Shown here: positions 1 to 9,150 of the stretch, in pieces
Layout: every line of letters starts with the position of its first letter
Position numbering within the stretch: position 1 is the first letter of the stretch
Assembly: GCA_003282435.1 (NCBI GenBank)
Contig: QBZG01000001.1
Location: 62,001-126,000 of the forward strand
Direction of reading: 5' to 3'
DNA length: 64,000 bases
From: SAR116 cluster bacterium AG-335-B03
GTDB taxonomy: Bacteria > Pseudomonadota > Alphaproteobacteria > Puniceispirillales > Marisalimonadaceae
Translations under genes and position numbers: made by a program
The notes under the pieces: generated by a model
Database searches by the model: none
Told to the model about the DNA's origin: nothing
Seen by the model: the letters and a program-made list of their open reading frames with translations, nothing else

Positions 1-2658
1 TTTAAAAAAACTACATTTTTAAGAAATTTTAAAAGAATATTTTTTTCAAAACCTTTTTTAGGAAAAATTTTAGAAACAAACATCAGTTTAACAAAATCTA
101 ACAGATTGAAGGTTTTTAAACAAGACTTTAATGAGAAAAAAGTAGTTAGTCTTTTAAAAAATAAAGAAATTTTTGAAGCCTCAAATATGATTGTTAATTT
201 AATTGATAGAATAAAAGCCAGTAAAAATTATAGAGTTAAACATAATGATAGTTTCATGAAATTACTTCCATCAGTTATTTCTTCACATCATAATTTGTTG
301 CATAACTTTTATCCCTTTTCATTAGAAGAATTTTATGATGAAAGCTCTCTGTTACTACGTGCTGGAATAGATCCTCGCAATAATTATAAAAAAGAAAAAA
401 TTTTTTGGACAGAGATTTATTTCTCTAATAAATTATGTACCGACTACCTTGAATCGCTAGGAAGGTTTGATTTTCCAAGAAAACTCTCAAACTTAATTAA
501 TAGTAAAATACTCCCTTACTTTACGAATATTAAGAGAGCAAAAAGAAGTCGAAATTCTTTGAAAGCGCTAGACCAATCACTTAAACATATAACTTTTTCA
601 GAGATCGAAAAAAAATGGAAAACCAAAATACAAAAACAAACTATTGAAATAGAAACAAACCACTTTAAAGTAGAGTTATGGCAATTTTTTGAATTATCTA
701 AAAAAAAATTACTGTCATACAACTCAAAAGTAATATCGGCACTTTATCTCTCAGAATTTATGAATAGTGATAAAGAGACAAAAATTGAACACGCATGTAT
801 TGAAACTTTTAAATATATAGAAAAATACACCTCAAAAAGTAAAAAAAGAAATCTTGAAATAAATCTTATACTTGGTTCACTAATAATTTTATCAAAACCT
901 TTTGTTCATAATTCAATTGCAGGCTGGGTATTTTTAGATAAAATCTTGGATATAATCTCCGATATAAATAGTAATCGAAATAATAAAGAAAATTTTTTCA
1001 TGACTGAATATATTTTAGGGGAATTAAATTTAATTCTAGGCGATTCAGATAAAAGCTGTTTTCATTTTAAAAATATTACAAACCATGATGACACCTATAT
1101 ATTGTCAAAGATTGCAAATTCCCTTCAAATGAGTGGCAAAATAAAAGAAAGTATTAATTATCATAAACAAATGATGCATATCTCTGGTCAAACTAATTTC
1201 CATGACAATACATTTAAACATTTATCTTGGCTTGAAACATGGGATGAAAAGGAGATTAAATATGTAGATTATGTTGATAAATTAGATGTCAAAAATACTG
1301 AATTAAAGCAATTTATACCATCTTTTGAAAGTAATAATGGTGATATTATTGTTGGTAAAATTATAAGAAAAGCAAACTTAAGTGATCATAAATTTCTAAT
1401 AAAAATTAATATTAATTGGAAATCGCAAATAAAAAAAGAGTTAGAAGTTTTAAAATTTGAAAACCACAGAACATTAAAACTTAAAATTTTGCGTGATGGA
1501 AAAATCCACTTAAAGATTGGTGATGGAAAATCATGGATTTTAGATACTATTCATTCAGAGCGTCTTTATTATGGTAATAATTCAATAACAATATTAAGGG
1601 ATACTAGGGATACAAGTTTTATAATAAATAATGTAATTAATAATTTTAGTTCTTTAAAAGAATTTGTAATTCCTTCAACTTTTTTATTAGTTAAGTGTTT
1701 AACTAGTAATATAAAAGACTTTAAAATTAAAATAGAAATTGAGAAATATAGTTTATCAAATGAAAGAAATGACTATAAAAATATTACTGTTTATACATCT
1801 TTTTATGGAGAAGAGTTTCTAGAATTATTGCACATTTCACTTTTCCCTTCACTTTTTGCAAAAGATAATTTGTTAAATTATCCACCAGAAAAAATATTTT
1901 GGAAGATTTACACAACCAAAGAGCAAATTAAAAAGCTGCAAAACATTAAGAAAGAATGTCAAGACATCGGTATTAAATTTGAAATTGATACATCTATAAT
2001 GGGCTCGGAAAATGGGAACCCAAGAGAAAACCTTGGAAAAACGGTTATTGATTGTATTAATTATTCTATAAAGCATAAAAGTCTGATGATTATTGCACCC
2101 CCTGATCATGTTTTTGGACACGGAATTTTAAATATTATTAATAATTTCAACCCTTTTGAATATATAGTACTTGCACACCCTAGAATCGAATATGAAACCG
2201 GTGTGTCAACTCTAAATAACTATTTTAAAATAAGAGAAAAAGATAAATATAATTTTAGTTTAATAAAGTGGGCAATGGAAAAAGTTCCACATAGTGTTGT
2301 TAAAAATGGATTATATAAAAAAAGTAAATTTAATACTAATTGGTGGAATGGCACGAAAACTTCAAATGGTTACAAGGTAAGTTTTAAAGAACCTCCACCC
2401 TTGATATTTTATCCAACTTTAGATTTAGTCACACAATTATCTTGTGAGAATTACACCCCCCCTTTTGAGTCAATTGATCATGAGATTGTAGATTTAATGG
2501 AAGCACAAAATAGACTTGTAATGATAAATGATAGTAAAACTTTCTTTTGGGTAGAATATTGTAAAAAATATAGAAATTATCCTACCTTAGTGAATGATTA
2601 CTGGTCCCCTACAGCTAGAAAACTTTCCAAAACATTTTCTTTATTTAAAACTAAATGA
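1..2658 (+). CDS. Large unrecognised protein, TPR-like middle and possible glycosyltransferase-like C-terminus (5' partial)
   Basis: I do not recognise this family with certainty. The frame is open from base 1, so the gene probably begins before the window; the first usable start inside is a TTG at 106, giving 850 residues without a convincing ribosome site. The middle (about residues 310-390 from that TTG) has short paired helices resembling tetratricopeptide repeats, including a SGKIKESINYHKQM-like segment. The last 290 residues form a separate alpha/beta domain starting with a strand like NITVYTSFYGEEF and containing a hydrophobic strand followed by APPDHVFGHG, which recalls nucleotide-sugar-binding glycosyltransferase folds. 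There is no membrane segment. Its position at the edge of a glycan island fits a glycan-related role, but that is inference. Confidence 0.55.
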   Translation, partial: FKKTTFLRNFKRIFFSKPFLGKILETNISLTKSNRLKVFKQDFNEKKVVSLLKNKEIFEASNMIVNLIDRIKASKNYRVKHNDSFMKLLPSVISSHHNLLHNFYPFSLEEFYDESSLLLRAGIDPRNNYKKEKIFWTEIYFSNKLCTDYLESLGRFDFPRKLSNLINSKILPYFTNIKRAKRSRNSLKALDQSLKHITFSEIEKKWKTKIQKQTIEIETNHFKVELWQFFELSKKKLLSYNSKVISALYLSEFMNSDKETKIEHACIETFKYIEKYTSKSKKRNLEINLILGSLIILSKPFVHNSIAGWVFLDKILDIISDINSNRNNKENFFMTEYILGELNLILGDSDKSCFHFKNITNHDDTYILSKIANSLQMSGKIKESINYHKQMMHISGQTNFHDNTFKHLSWLETWDEKEIKYVDYVDKLDVKNTELKQFIPSFESNNGDIIVGKIIRKANLSDHKFLIKININWKSQIKKELEVLKFENHRTLKLKILRDGKIHLKIGDGKSWILDTIHSERLYYGNNSITILRDTRDTSFIINNVINNFSSLKEFVIPSTFLLVKCLTSNIKDFKIKIEIEKYSLSNERNDYKNITVYTSFYGEEFLELLHISLFPSLFAKDNLLNYPPEKIFWKIYTTKEQIKKLQNIKKECQDIGIKFEIDTSIMGSENGNPRENLGKTVIDCINYSIKHKSLMIIAPPDHVFGHGILNIINNFNPFEYIVLAHPRIEYETGVSTLNNYFKIREKDKYNFSLIKWAMEKVPHSVVKNGLYKKSKFNTNWWNGTKTSNGYKVSFKEPPPLIFYPTLDLVTQLSCENYTPPFESIDHEIVDLMEAQNRLVMINDSKTFFWVEYCKKYRNYPTLVNDYWSPTARKLSKTFSLFKTK

Positions 2659-2689
2659 AAAACAATTATTTTAAATCGTTGATTATCTA

Positions 2690-2949
2690 AATTGCCCTAT
2701 GTTTCCATAGATTTTTTTTAAAATAATCTTCTTTGCGTTTAAAGTTATTTTTTCTTTTTCATTTTTATTCTTTTATCAATAATGAAGAAATTAGTTATCC
2801 AGAGATAACAAAAAAATATCAACGCCTAAAATTCAACTAGTAAAAACCTTGTTAGACCCAAATTGAAAGTCTCCATGACATATTACCATTGATAGAACCG
2901 CAAAAGCTCTTAATCCGTCGATTTGAGGCCTGTATCTTAATTTAACCAC
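2690..2949 (-). pseudogene. Decayed N-terminal fragment of an acyltransferase-3 (OafA/YrhL-like) gene
   Basis: On the minus strand a GTG at 2949 opens a 38-codon stretch reading VKLRYRPQIDGLRAFAVLS and continuing to ICHGD. This matches the first transmembrane helix of acyltransferase-3 membrane O-acetyltransferases, whose hallmark is YRPEIDGLRA...LFHAG with a catalytic His. It is stopped by TGA at 2835-2833. The same frame then gives GVDIF (2826-2812), the next conserved motif of the family, and the similarity continues weakly in another frame (CYLWITNFF-like) to about 2690. The remaining 300 or so residues of the family are absent. This is a dead remnant of an O-acetyltransferase that would have decorated a surface glycan. 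Confidence 0.75.
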
Positions 2950-3020
2950 ATCACTATATTAAATGTTCTTCTAATTTTTAAAAAATAAATATAATACTTA
3001 CACAAATGTAAAATTAATTA

Positions 3021-3661
3021 TTAGGTTAATAAAAATCTAATTTTTTTAAATAAGAAAATTTGATTTGTAAAAGTTAAATCATATTTTATACTTAAAAACT
3101 CGCATTCTATATTTTTATGCATTTCTAAAATTTCGCTTTTTTTTAAATGTTTGTTTGGTTAGTTTTTTTTTATCGTGTTAACGGATCTTTTAGAAAGAAA
3201 ACTTCTAAGAAATGGAGATAATGCCAAAGGTGAATATTCCCAATTATAAACAATACAAACAAAAGAATTTGTACCTGTAAGTTGTTTTAATTGATACGAG
3301 TATTCGTTTAAATCGTTTACGTATTCAAGAACATTTGAAACTAGAACTAAAGAAGATTTATTATTTTTCGGGAGTTTTTTAAAATCTCTGTATTTTTTTA
3401 TATTTGATGATCCAAAATCAATTTTATTAAAATGTATTATATTTGGTTCATAAGCATGAAATTGTACATCTGACAAATTTTCATGTAAGTATTTTATTAA
3501 ATGGCCTGTGTTACTGCCATAATCAAAAATGTTATTAACCTCTAATGTTTTTAATGTTTTAAGAATTGCTGCCTTTCTGAAATAATCATAAATTCGAAAA
3601 ATCACAGATTTTTATACAAAACCATAAGGTCAACTTCATATCTGTACTTTTCACTATCCAT
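3021..3661 (-). pseudogene. Broken class I SAM-dependent methyltransferase
   Basis: The longest open part (3159-3605) is only 148 residues: motif I is IFDYGSNTGHLIKYL, followed by an acidic ribose-binding strand (YEPN) and the SLVLVSNVLEYVNDL post-motif of glycan-cluster methyltransferases. Both ends are broken. Upstream an ATG at 3661 opens MDSEKYRYEVDLMVLYKN, which would join the body if one A were restored in the A-run near 3610. Downstream, beyond a TAA that follows ...NTIKKN, the same frame continues as PNKHLKKSEILEM and ends in LTFTNQIFLFKKIRF, a typical C-terminus, stopping at 3021. The gene therefore carries at least one frameshift and one nonsense codon. The substrate is unknown. Confidence 0.75.
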
Positions 3662-3793
3662 TATTTCTTACTTACGGTTCTAAAAATTTTATTCTCATTA
3701 AAAAAGATATATATTTAATTAATTTTAAAGTATAAATAAATTATTAAATATATATATTATGCAATAAAATATTAATATATTCAGGAAGTTATC

Positions 3794-4495
3794 ATGGATG
3801 AAAGAACTCTCCAACTTGATTTTACTACAATACTTGATGAAATTAGTATCCAAGGAACCTTAGCTTATTGTTTTGCAATTTTCATGAGTGTATTTTTTGC
3901 TATTATTATTACATTAATATATGAGATTGTTTTTTCTTCAGGTGGCAAAGGGATTCAGGTAAATAAATCATTTGTAATATTGGCTCCAGGCGTAACGGCA
4001 ATTTTTTTGGTAATTCAATTTTCTCTACCTTTGTCTTTAGGACTATTAGGTGCTCTTTCCTTTGTCAGATTTAGAACACCTATAAAAGAGCCAGAAGAAA
4101 TTGGATTTATTTTAATTATAATATCTTCTTCTCTTTGTTGTGCTGTTTATAAGTTTGAAATAGCTTTCATACTTGTGGCAGTTACATTATTTACAGTTTT
4201 AATTAGAGATATTAGTTATTTAAAAGACAAACTTAAATTTCTTTTTAAAAGAGATAATCTAGAATTAGTGATTTCTCATTCAGCAACATCTAATAACGAT
4301 GTTTTTTCTATTATAACAAAAAAATTGTCTCATGATGCCTACAAATTAAATCTTTTAAGCGTTTCTGAAGTGGAAAATTCCAGAAATTATCACATTAGAA
4401 TTTTAGGTAATAGAAGAAAAATTTTAGACATTATGGATATTACAAAAAAAATAAGTAGTATTCCAGAAATTAAATCGTTTAACATGTTAACTTAA
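3794..4495 (+). CDS. DUF4956 family integral membrane protein
   Basis: A 233-residue protein with about four membrane segments in residues 20-140 and a soluble C-terminal domain (145-233). The core motif SLGLLGALSFVRFRTPIKEP followed by EEIGFILIII is the signature of DUF4956 proteins. The biochemical role is unknown. Genes of this family are recurrently found beside VTC-domain (polyphosphate polymerase-like) and CotH-kinase-like genes, and exactly these two follow here, so the three probably act together at the envelope. The ATG is supported by AGGAAG at 3783-3788. The stop lies 12 nt before the CotH gene, which suggests one transcript. Confidence 0.85.
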   Translation: MDERTLQLDFTTILDEISIQGTLAYCFAIFMSVFFAIIITLIYEIVFSSGGKGIQVNKSFVILAPGVTAIFLVIQFSLPLSLGLLGALSFVRFRTPIKEPEEIGFILIIISSSLCCAVYKFEIAFILVAVTLFTVLIRDISYLKDKLKFLFKRDNLELVISHSATSNNDVFSIITKKLSHDAYKLNLLSVSEVENSRNYHIRILGNRRKILDIMDITKKISSIPEIKSFNMLT

Positions 4496-4507
4496 TAAGT
4501 ATTTATA

Positions 4508-7500
4508 ATGAAAACAAAGTTAAAATATATAATACTTTCCTTTTTTTGTTTGTTTATTATAACTCCAGTTTTGTATGTATTTAGTGCTTCGCATCCTATT
4601 TTAAAAAATGATAGTAAAAATACATTCTTGGATCAATTTCGTAAGTTTTCTAAAAACAATACTTTGACACCAACTGATCATATACATAGTGATGAAATTG
4701 GTATATTTGATTTAATCTTAACGAATAAAAATAATAATCTAGAACTTTCAAATTTTTTTAATAAAAGTATTTCTAAAAAAAAGTCTATAAGGATAAAAGT
4801 AGTTGATAATTTTGTTTTAACTAGTCTAAACATTAAAATACTTGATGGCTTGAAACCTAATTTTTATATGAGAATTTATAATTCAACAGGCAAAATGTTA
4901 CATTCTTGTTTTGGTGTTAATTGTAAAGTTAATTCAATCGATTTATTTGAAAGGACAGACATTTTTAAGATTCAATTGTCTAATTATGTCAACGAAGCAA
5001 TAGATATTAAATTAGAAACAATTATTAGTCCCTCTTTAGTTAAACAAGTAAAGATACCTGAAATTCATTTTAATATGCATAGAAGCCAAATTAAACAACT
5101 TACTGCACTTACCAAAGAAGCTAGAGCTCAAGTTAGAAAATATGGTTTGCTTATAGAAAAGTCAAAATCGATCTCGACTCAATTATACTGTTGTCAACAA
5201 AGAGTAAATAATTATTCAAAAGGTAGTATCACTATTTCAGGAAGAAGTGGTGGACATTTTGAGTTTTTTCCTTCTTCCTTAGGAGTTAATATTAAGAAAG
5301 GTCCACTTGTTTTAGGAGCTAAAAAATTTAAACTTATCAGACCAAGGCTTAGGCATGGTATTACTGAGCTAGCATTTGCTTCTACACTAAAAGATTACAC
5401 TAATAACGTCGTTCCAGCTCAGAGAATAGTTAAAGTTTTTTTCAAAAAAAAATTCGCAGGATATTATATTTTTGAAGAAAACTTTTCCGTAACTTATTTT
5501 GAAAATACAAAATTAAATGAAAATAATGTATATGGATATAGTACTAAAGGTATTTTTGGAAATCCAAAGGGAGCTAGAATTAAAGAAACAAAAAAGTATT
5601 CTGTATCTAAAACAAAGTCATTTGCTGAGATTGATTTAACGACAGAAGATTTTTTAAATAAAATTGATAGAGATGCATTTTTAGATCTACTTGTTCTAGC
5701 ACCATTATTTAATGGAACTCACGCACTTGGAGCAGATGATTTAAGGTTTTACGAGGATCCATTAACAGGTAAATTTTTACCAATTGTTAGAGATTTAAAA
5801 CTTGGAGCTTGGTCACCAGGCTTGTCTGGACATGAAAGAGCATTTATGTCTCAATTTTCATTTATCAATCAGAAAAGAATTAACTCTTTAGTTGGGTGGA
5901 GTGGTTTCAGAGTTGGCAGTTATGGATACACAGATGAAAAGTTTGGGGTTTGGGACATACATCCTTTTATAACGACGTTTTTAAACAACAAAGATAACCT
6001 TATTGAATATGAGAAAAAACTGATAAATTCTATTAATGGTGATTTTTACAATACTTTTAAAATAAGATATGAGAATTTTGCTAAATTCCTTAATCTAAAT
6101 AAAATTGATGACACTGTAGATCATTATCCCGGAGCTTTTAATCTAATGAGAGATATGGGGGTAATGGAAGATAAACAATCACAGAGGTATAGAGTTCAAA
6201 ATAAAAATGAATATTTTTATCAAGGAGATTTAATTAAAAATTTAATTGATACAAGAAGGCCTGTTATTAAGATATATCCAGATAATAAAGTTAAATTATT
6301 TAACAGATTACCTTTCCACATATACGTTAACAAGGAATCTATTAGCTGTAAAATTGTAAATAATAAAACAATACTAGGACCTCTTTATAATTTTCTTGGG
6401 GAAAATGTTGATTCTAATTTAATTAATAGAATCGAAAGAATACAACATATTTTCTATAAGGAAAATAATATTAGTAAGCCAATATGTGATTTTGATATTA
6501 ATATTAAATCAGTAAAAAATTTGAAATTTACATTAGCTAATGGCCAAGAGCTCTATCCAATTGTTGAAAAAGGTAAATATAATTCAAATATTGGATATAA
6601 GAACAAAACTATTAAAAATAAAGATTTGAACCAAGTTGTAGTATATCCAATTGATAACTACCAAGATCAAAATAAAGTCAAGATTAGATATGCTATGCAT
6701 CTTGATCCAGGATTAGAATGGAATGGTAATCCGTTGATTTTATATGAAGACGATAATTTATATGACGATAAAATATACGCTACAAGCAAAAAAATAACAC
6801 AGTATAATTTTAAAACAAAATTTAAAATTCCACAAAAAAGAAAGGATATTTTTAAAGTTATTACAAACAATCCGTACAAATTATTTGACATAAATAGTTA
6901 TGTATTTGAGTTTGAGATACCTAGGGATAAATTTAATCATAAATGGTTTTATCTAGAAGAAAACCAAATCATAAATAATATTGAAAGTAACAAATTTAAA
7001 GGTTCTGAAAATTTTTCAGATCAAAAAAGTTTGTGGCAGTTTGTCCATATCCTAGATCCTGTTGAGAATTTTGTAATTAAAAAACCTAACAATTTAAATA
7101 ACAGAGTTGTAGATGAATGGAGAGATGGAATTAAATTTACTTCAGTGTTGGATATTATTAATAAAAATTATAAAAGTTTTGCTGATAAAAGTAAAAAGAC
7201 AAAATTTTTTGAAAACGTGTTTCAAGCTCTTGATCAAATAGAAAATGTAAGTTCAACTAATTATAATGAAAATAAATTTACAAAAACTAAATTAAATAAT
7301 GTAAAAAGTTCTGCTCAAAATTCTTTTAATAATATTGTACCGGCTAGCTCAATTTTTTCTTTGAATGAAAGTTTTAAAGATTTTTATAAATATTCATCTA
7401 GCAAATTTAATAACTTATCTGACAGAGATATTTTGAAAAAATGTTCAAAATTTTCAGATAAGACTAACACAGAGTCTGATTTTGAAGTTAACGATAACTT

Positions 7501-8383
7501 GTTTAATATAGCCAACAGAAATTTGCTGAAAATAAGTAATTTTAAAAACAACATCAATTTAAATATTAATGATGGTTTTCAAAAAATAATTGAAATTGAA
7601 AAACCTTTAATTGTGAAAAAGGGTGAGGTTTTGAAGTTAACTCAAGGTGAGATCCTGAATTTTAAGAATAATAGTTTTATTTTAGTCAAAGGAAAATTAA
7701 TTATTAATGGAACAGCGGACAACCCAGTAATACTTTCAGGCAAAACAACATGGAGTGGCATAATATATGAGAATACTCTTGAAGATAATATTATTAATTA
7801 TGCATTGATAAATAACGTAAAAAATAATAAGAAAGTATTTGGTGGAATATCAATAAAAAATTCAAACTTAAAGATAAATAATAGTATAATACAAAACTTT
7901 TCAACAATTGATGCCATAAATGTTTCAGAAGGAAACTTGGAAATGAGAAATACTATAATGGCATTCAGCAATAGTGACATGATAGATTCAGATTTTAGTT
8001 CTGTGAAAGTTGATGGAAACTTATTTTTAGGTTCAAATGGAGATTATGTAGATGGTAATCAGTCGAACATGCTTATTACCAACAACCATATTACAAATTT
8101 AAAACTTGGAAACTACATTTTTAATTCCGATAAAGGTGTATCGTGTGGTGAAAAAAGTATATGTTATTCAAACAATAATGTATTTAACGGTCTAAATTTT
8201 GGAATAGCTATTAAAGATAGCTCTTATGCTAAATCAAGCAATAACTTTTTTCATGACAATGTGATTGCAATTGGCAAGTTTATAAAAAAACCTTGGTATG
8301 GTCCTGTTGGATATAAAAATATAAAAAATAAATTTAAAATGAATTGTAAAGACAATGATGATTTAGGTTTTTATAGATATTGA
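4508..8383 (+). CDS. Very large CotH-kinase-like exported protein with C-terminal beta-helix
   Basis: A 1291-residue protein starting with one hydrophobic segment (about residues 7-27) that acts as signal or anchor, so most of it should lie in the periplasm or outside. Residues about 300-560 resemble the CotH atypical kinase fold: a strand like RIVKVFFKKKFAGYYIFEEN, then LFNGTHALGADDLRFYED, then DPLTGKFLPIVRD, which correspond to the catalytic and metal-binding loops of CotH proteins. Residues about 1035-1290 are strand-rich with Asn and Ile ladders (INNSIIQNF, MRNTIMAFSNSD), as in right-handed parallel beta-helices. CotH proteins phosphorylate other proteins in the Bacillus spore coat; the target here is unknown. 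It lies between DUF4956 and VTC genes, the latter overlapping its stop. Confidence 0.75.
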   Translation: MKTKLKYIILSFFCLFIITPVLYVFSASHPILKNDSKNTFLDQFRKFSKNNTLTPTDHIHSDEIGIFDLILTNKNNNLELSNFFNKSISKKKSIRIKVVDNFVLTSLNIKILDGLKPNFYMRIYNSTGKMLHSCFGVNCKVNSIDLFERTDIFKIQLSNYVNEAIDIKLETIISPSLVKQVKIPEIHFNMHRSQIKQLTALTKEARAQVRKYGLLIEKSKSISTQLYCCQQRVNNYSKGSITISGRSGGHFEFFPSSLGVNIKKGPLVLGAKKFKLIRPRLRHGITELAFASTLKDYTNNVVPAQRIVKVFFKKKFAGYYIFEENFSVTYFENTKLNENNVYGYSTKGIFGNPKGARIKETKKYSVSKTKSFAEIDLTTEDFLNKIDRDAFLDLLVLAPLFNGTHALGADDLRFYEDPLTGKFLPIVRDLKLGAWSPGLSGHERAFMSQFSFINQKRINSLVGWSGFRVGSYGYTDEKFGVWDIHPFITTFLNNKDNLIEYEKKLINSINGDFYNTFKIRYENFAKFLNLNKIDDTVDHYPGAFNLMRDMGVMEDKQSQRYRVQNKNEYFYQGDLIKNLIDTRRPVIKIYPDNKVKLFNRLPFHIYVNKESISCKIVNNKTILGPLYNFLGENVDSNLINRIERIQHIFYKENNISKPICDFDINIKSVKNLKFTLANGQELYPIVEKGKYNSNIGYKNKTIKNKDLNQVVVYPIDNYQDQNKVKIRYAMHLDPGLEWNGNPLILYEDDNLYDDKIYATSKKITQYNFKTKFKIPQKRKDIFKVITNNPYKLFDINSYVFEFEIPRDKFNHKWFYLEENQIINNIESNKFKGSENFSDQKSLWQFVHILDPVENFVIKKPNNLNNRVVDEWRDGIKFTSVLDIINKNYKSFADKSKKTKFFENVFQALDQIENVSSTNYNENKFTKTKLNNVKSSAQNSFNNIVPASSIFSLNESFKDFYKYSSSKFNNLSDRDILKKCSKFSDKTNTESDFEVNDNLFNIANRNLLKISNFKNNINLNINDGFQKIIEIEKPLIVKKGEVLKLTQGEILNFKNNSFILVKGKLIINGTADNPVILSGKTTWSGIIYENTLEDNIINYALINNVKNNKKVFGGISIKNSNLKINNSIIQNFSTIDAINVSEGNLEMRNTIMAFSNSDMIDSDFSSVKVDGNLFLGSNGDYVDGNQSNMLITNNHITNLKLGNYIFNSDKGVSCGEKSICYSNNNVFNGLNFGIAIKDSSYAKSSNNFFHDNVIAIGKFIKKPWYGPVGYKNIKNKFKMNCKDNDDLGFYRY

Positions 8384-9129
8384 TGTTTGAAATAAGTGAA
8401 AAATACTTTGAAAAAAAATTTTTGGTTCCGCCAAAGATAAAGAATAATATTATAATTTTTTTAAATCAATATTTAATACCTGTTCCTGATTTTTCTGAAG
8501 GTTATAACAATAGTATTTACTTTGATGATGAAAGCCTAACTGATTATCAAGATGGCATTAATGGTATGGCGTATCGTAAAAAAGTAAGGATAAGATATTA
8601 TGGACAAAAAGAAGAAAAAGTTTTGTTATGTAATTTAGAAATTAAAGAAAAGTTTGGTTCGGCAGTTCAAAAAAAAAGGTTTAGATTTAAGGTTAAAAGC
8701 ATTAATACAACATCCAATTTATTCTCAACCTTAAAATTTGCAAAAACATTAAATAAGGATTTTAACTTTGATAATAGCGAACTCCTTTTTACTCATTTTC
8801 CTCGTGTGCAGATAAGTTATAAAAGAAACAGATATATTTGTCCCTTTACAGGATTAAGGTTGAATATGGATAGTGAAATAATCTGTAGTAAATTTTGGAC
8901 TAATCATAATAGTGAGATTAAACAAAATATTCATTGTAATTCAACACTATTAGAAATTAAAGGTAAGTCAAATCCGATGCTTCCAAAGTTTTTAAATAAA
9001 TTCAAACTTAAAAACTTAGCTTTAAGCAAATACTGTTATTTTATTAGCAATATCAATGTAAACCATAATTTTTTTAAATTTTTAGATAGTAGTAGTGACT
9101 CTGAAAGATTAAGTAATTGGTCTTTGTAA
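8383..9129 (+). CDS. VTC-domain (polyphosphate polymerase-like) protein
   Basis: A protein of 248 residues from the ATG at 8383, which overlaps the preceding stop as TGATG; a TTG three bases earlier is possible. The VTC-domain pattern is clear: EKKFLVPP near the N-terminus, NSIYFDDESLTDYQDG, RKKVRIRYY, then LEIKEKFGSAVQKKRF. These supply the basic and acidic tunnel residues that bind phosphate, nucleotide and metal in the yeast VTC4 polyphosphate polymerase. Bacterial members next to CotH and DUF4956 have no firmly established product that I know of. The protein is soluble with no signal peptide. The overlap implies translational coupling with the CotH-like gene. Confidence 0.8.
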   Translation: MFEISEKYFEKKFLVPPKIKNNIIIFLNQYLIPVPDFSEGYNNSIYFDDESLTDYQDGINGMAYRKKVRIRYYGQKEEKVLLCNLEIKEKFGSAVQKKRFRFKVKSINTTSNLFSTLKFAKTLNKDFNFDNSELLFTHFPRVQISYKRNRYICPFTGLRLNMDSEIICSKFWTNHNSEIKQNIHCNSTLLEIKGKSNPMLPKFLNKFKLKNLALSKYCYFISNINVNHNFFKFLDSSSDSERLSNWSL

Positions 9130-9150
9130 ATTTATAAGAAAAAATTAGTT

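Noticed and set aside
2659-3158. Possible transposase or insertion sequence in the largest gap
   Set aside because: No terminal repeats or transposase motifs; the recognisable content is an acyltransferase-3 remnant and the tail of the broken methyltransferase.
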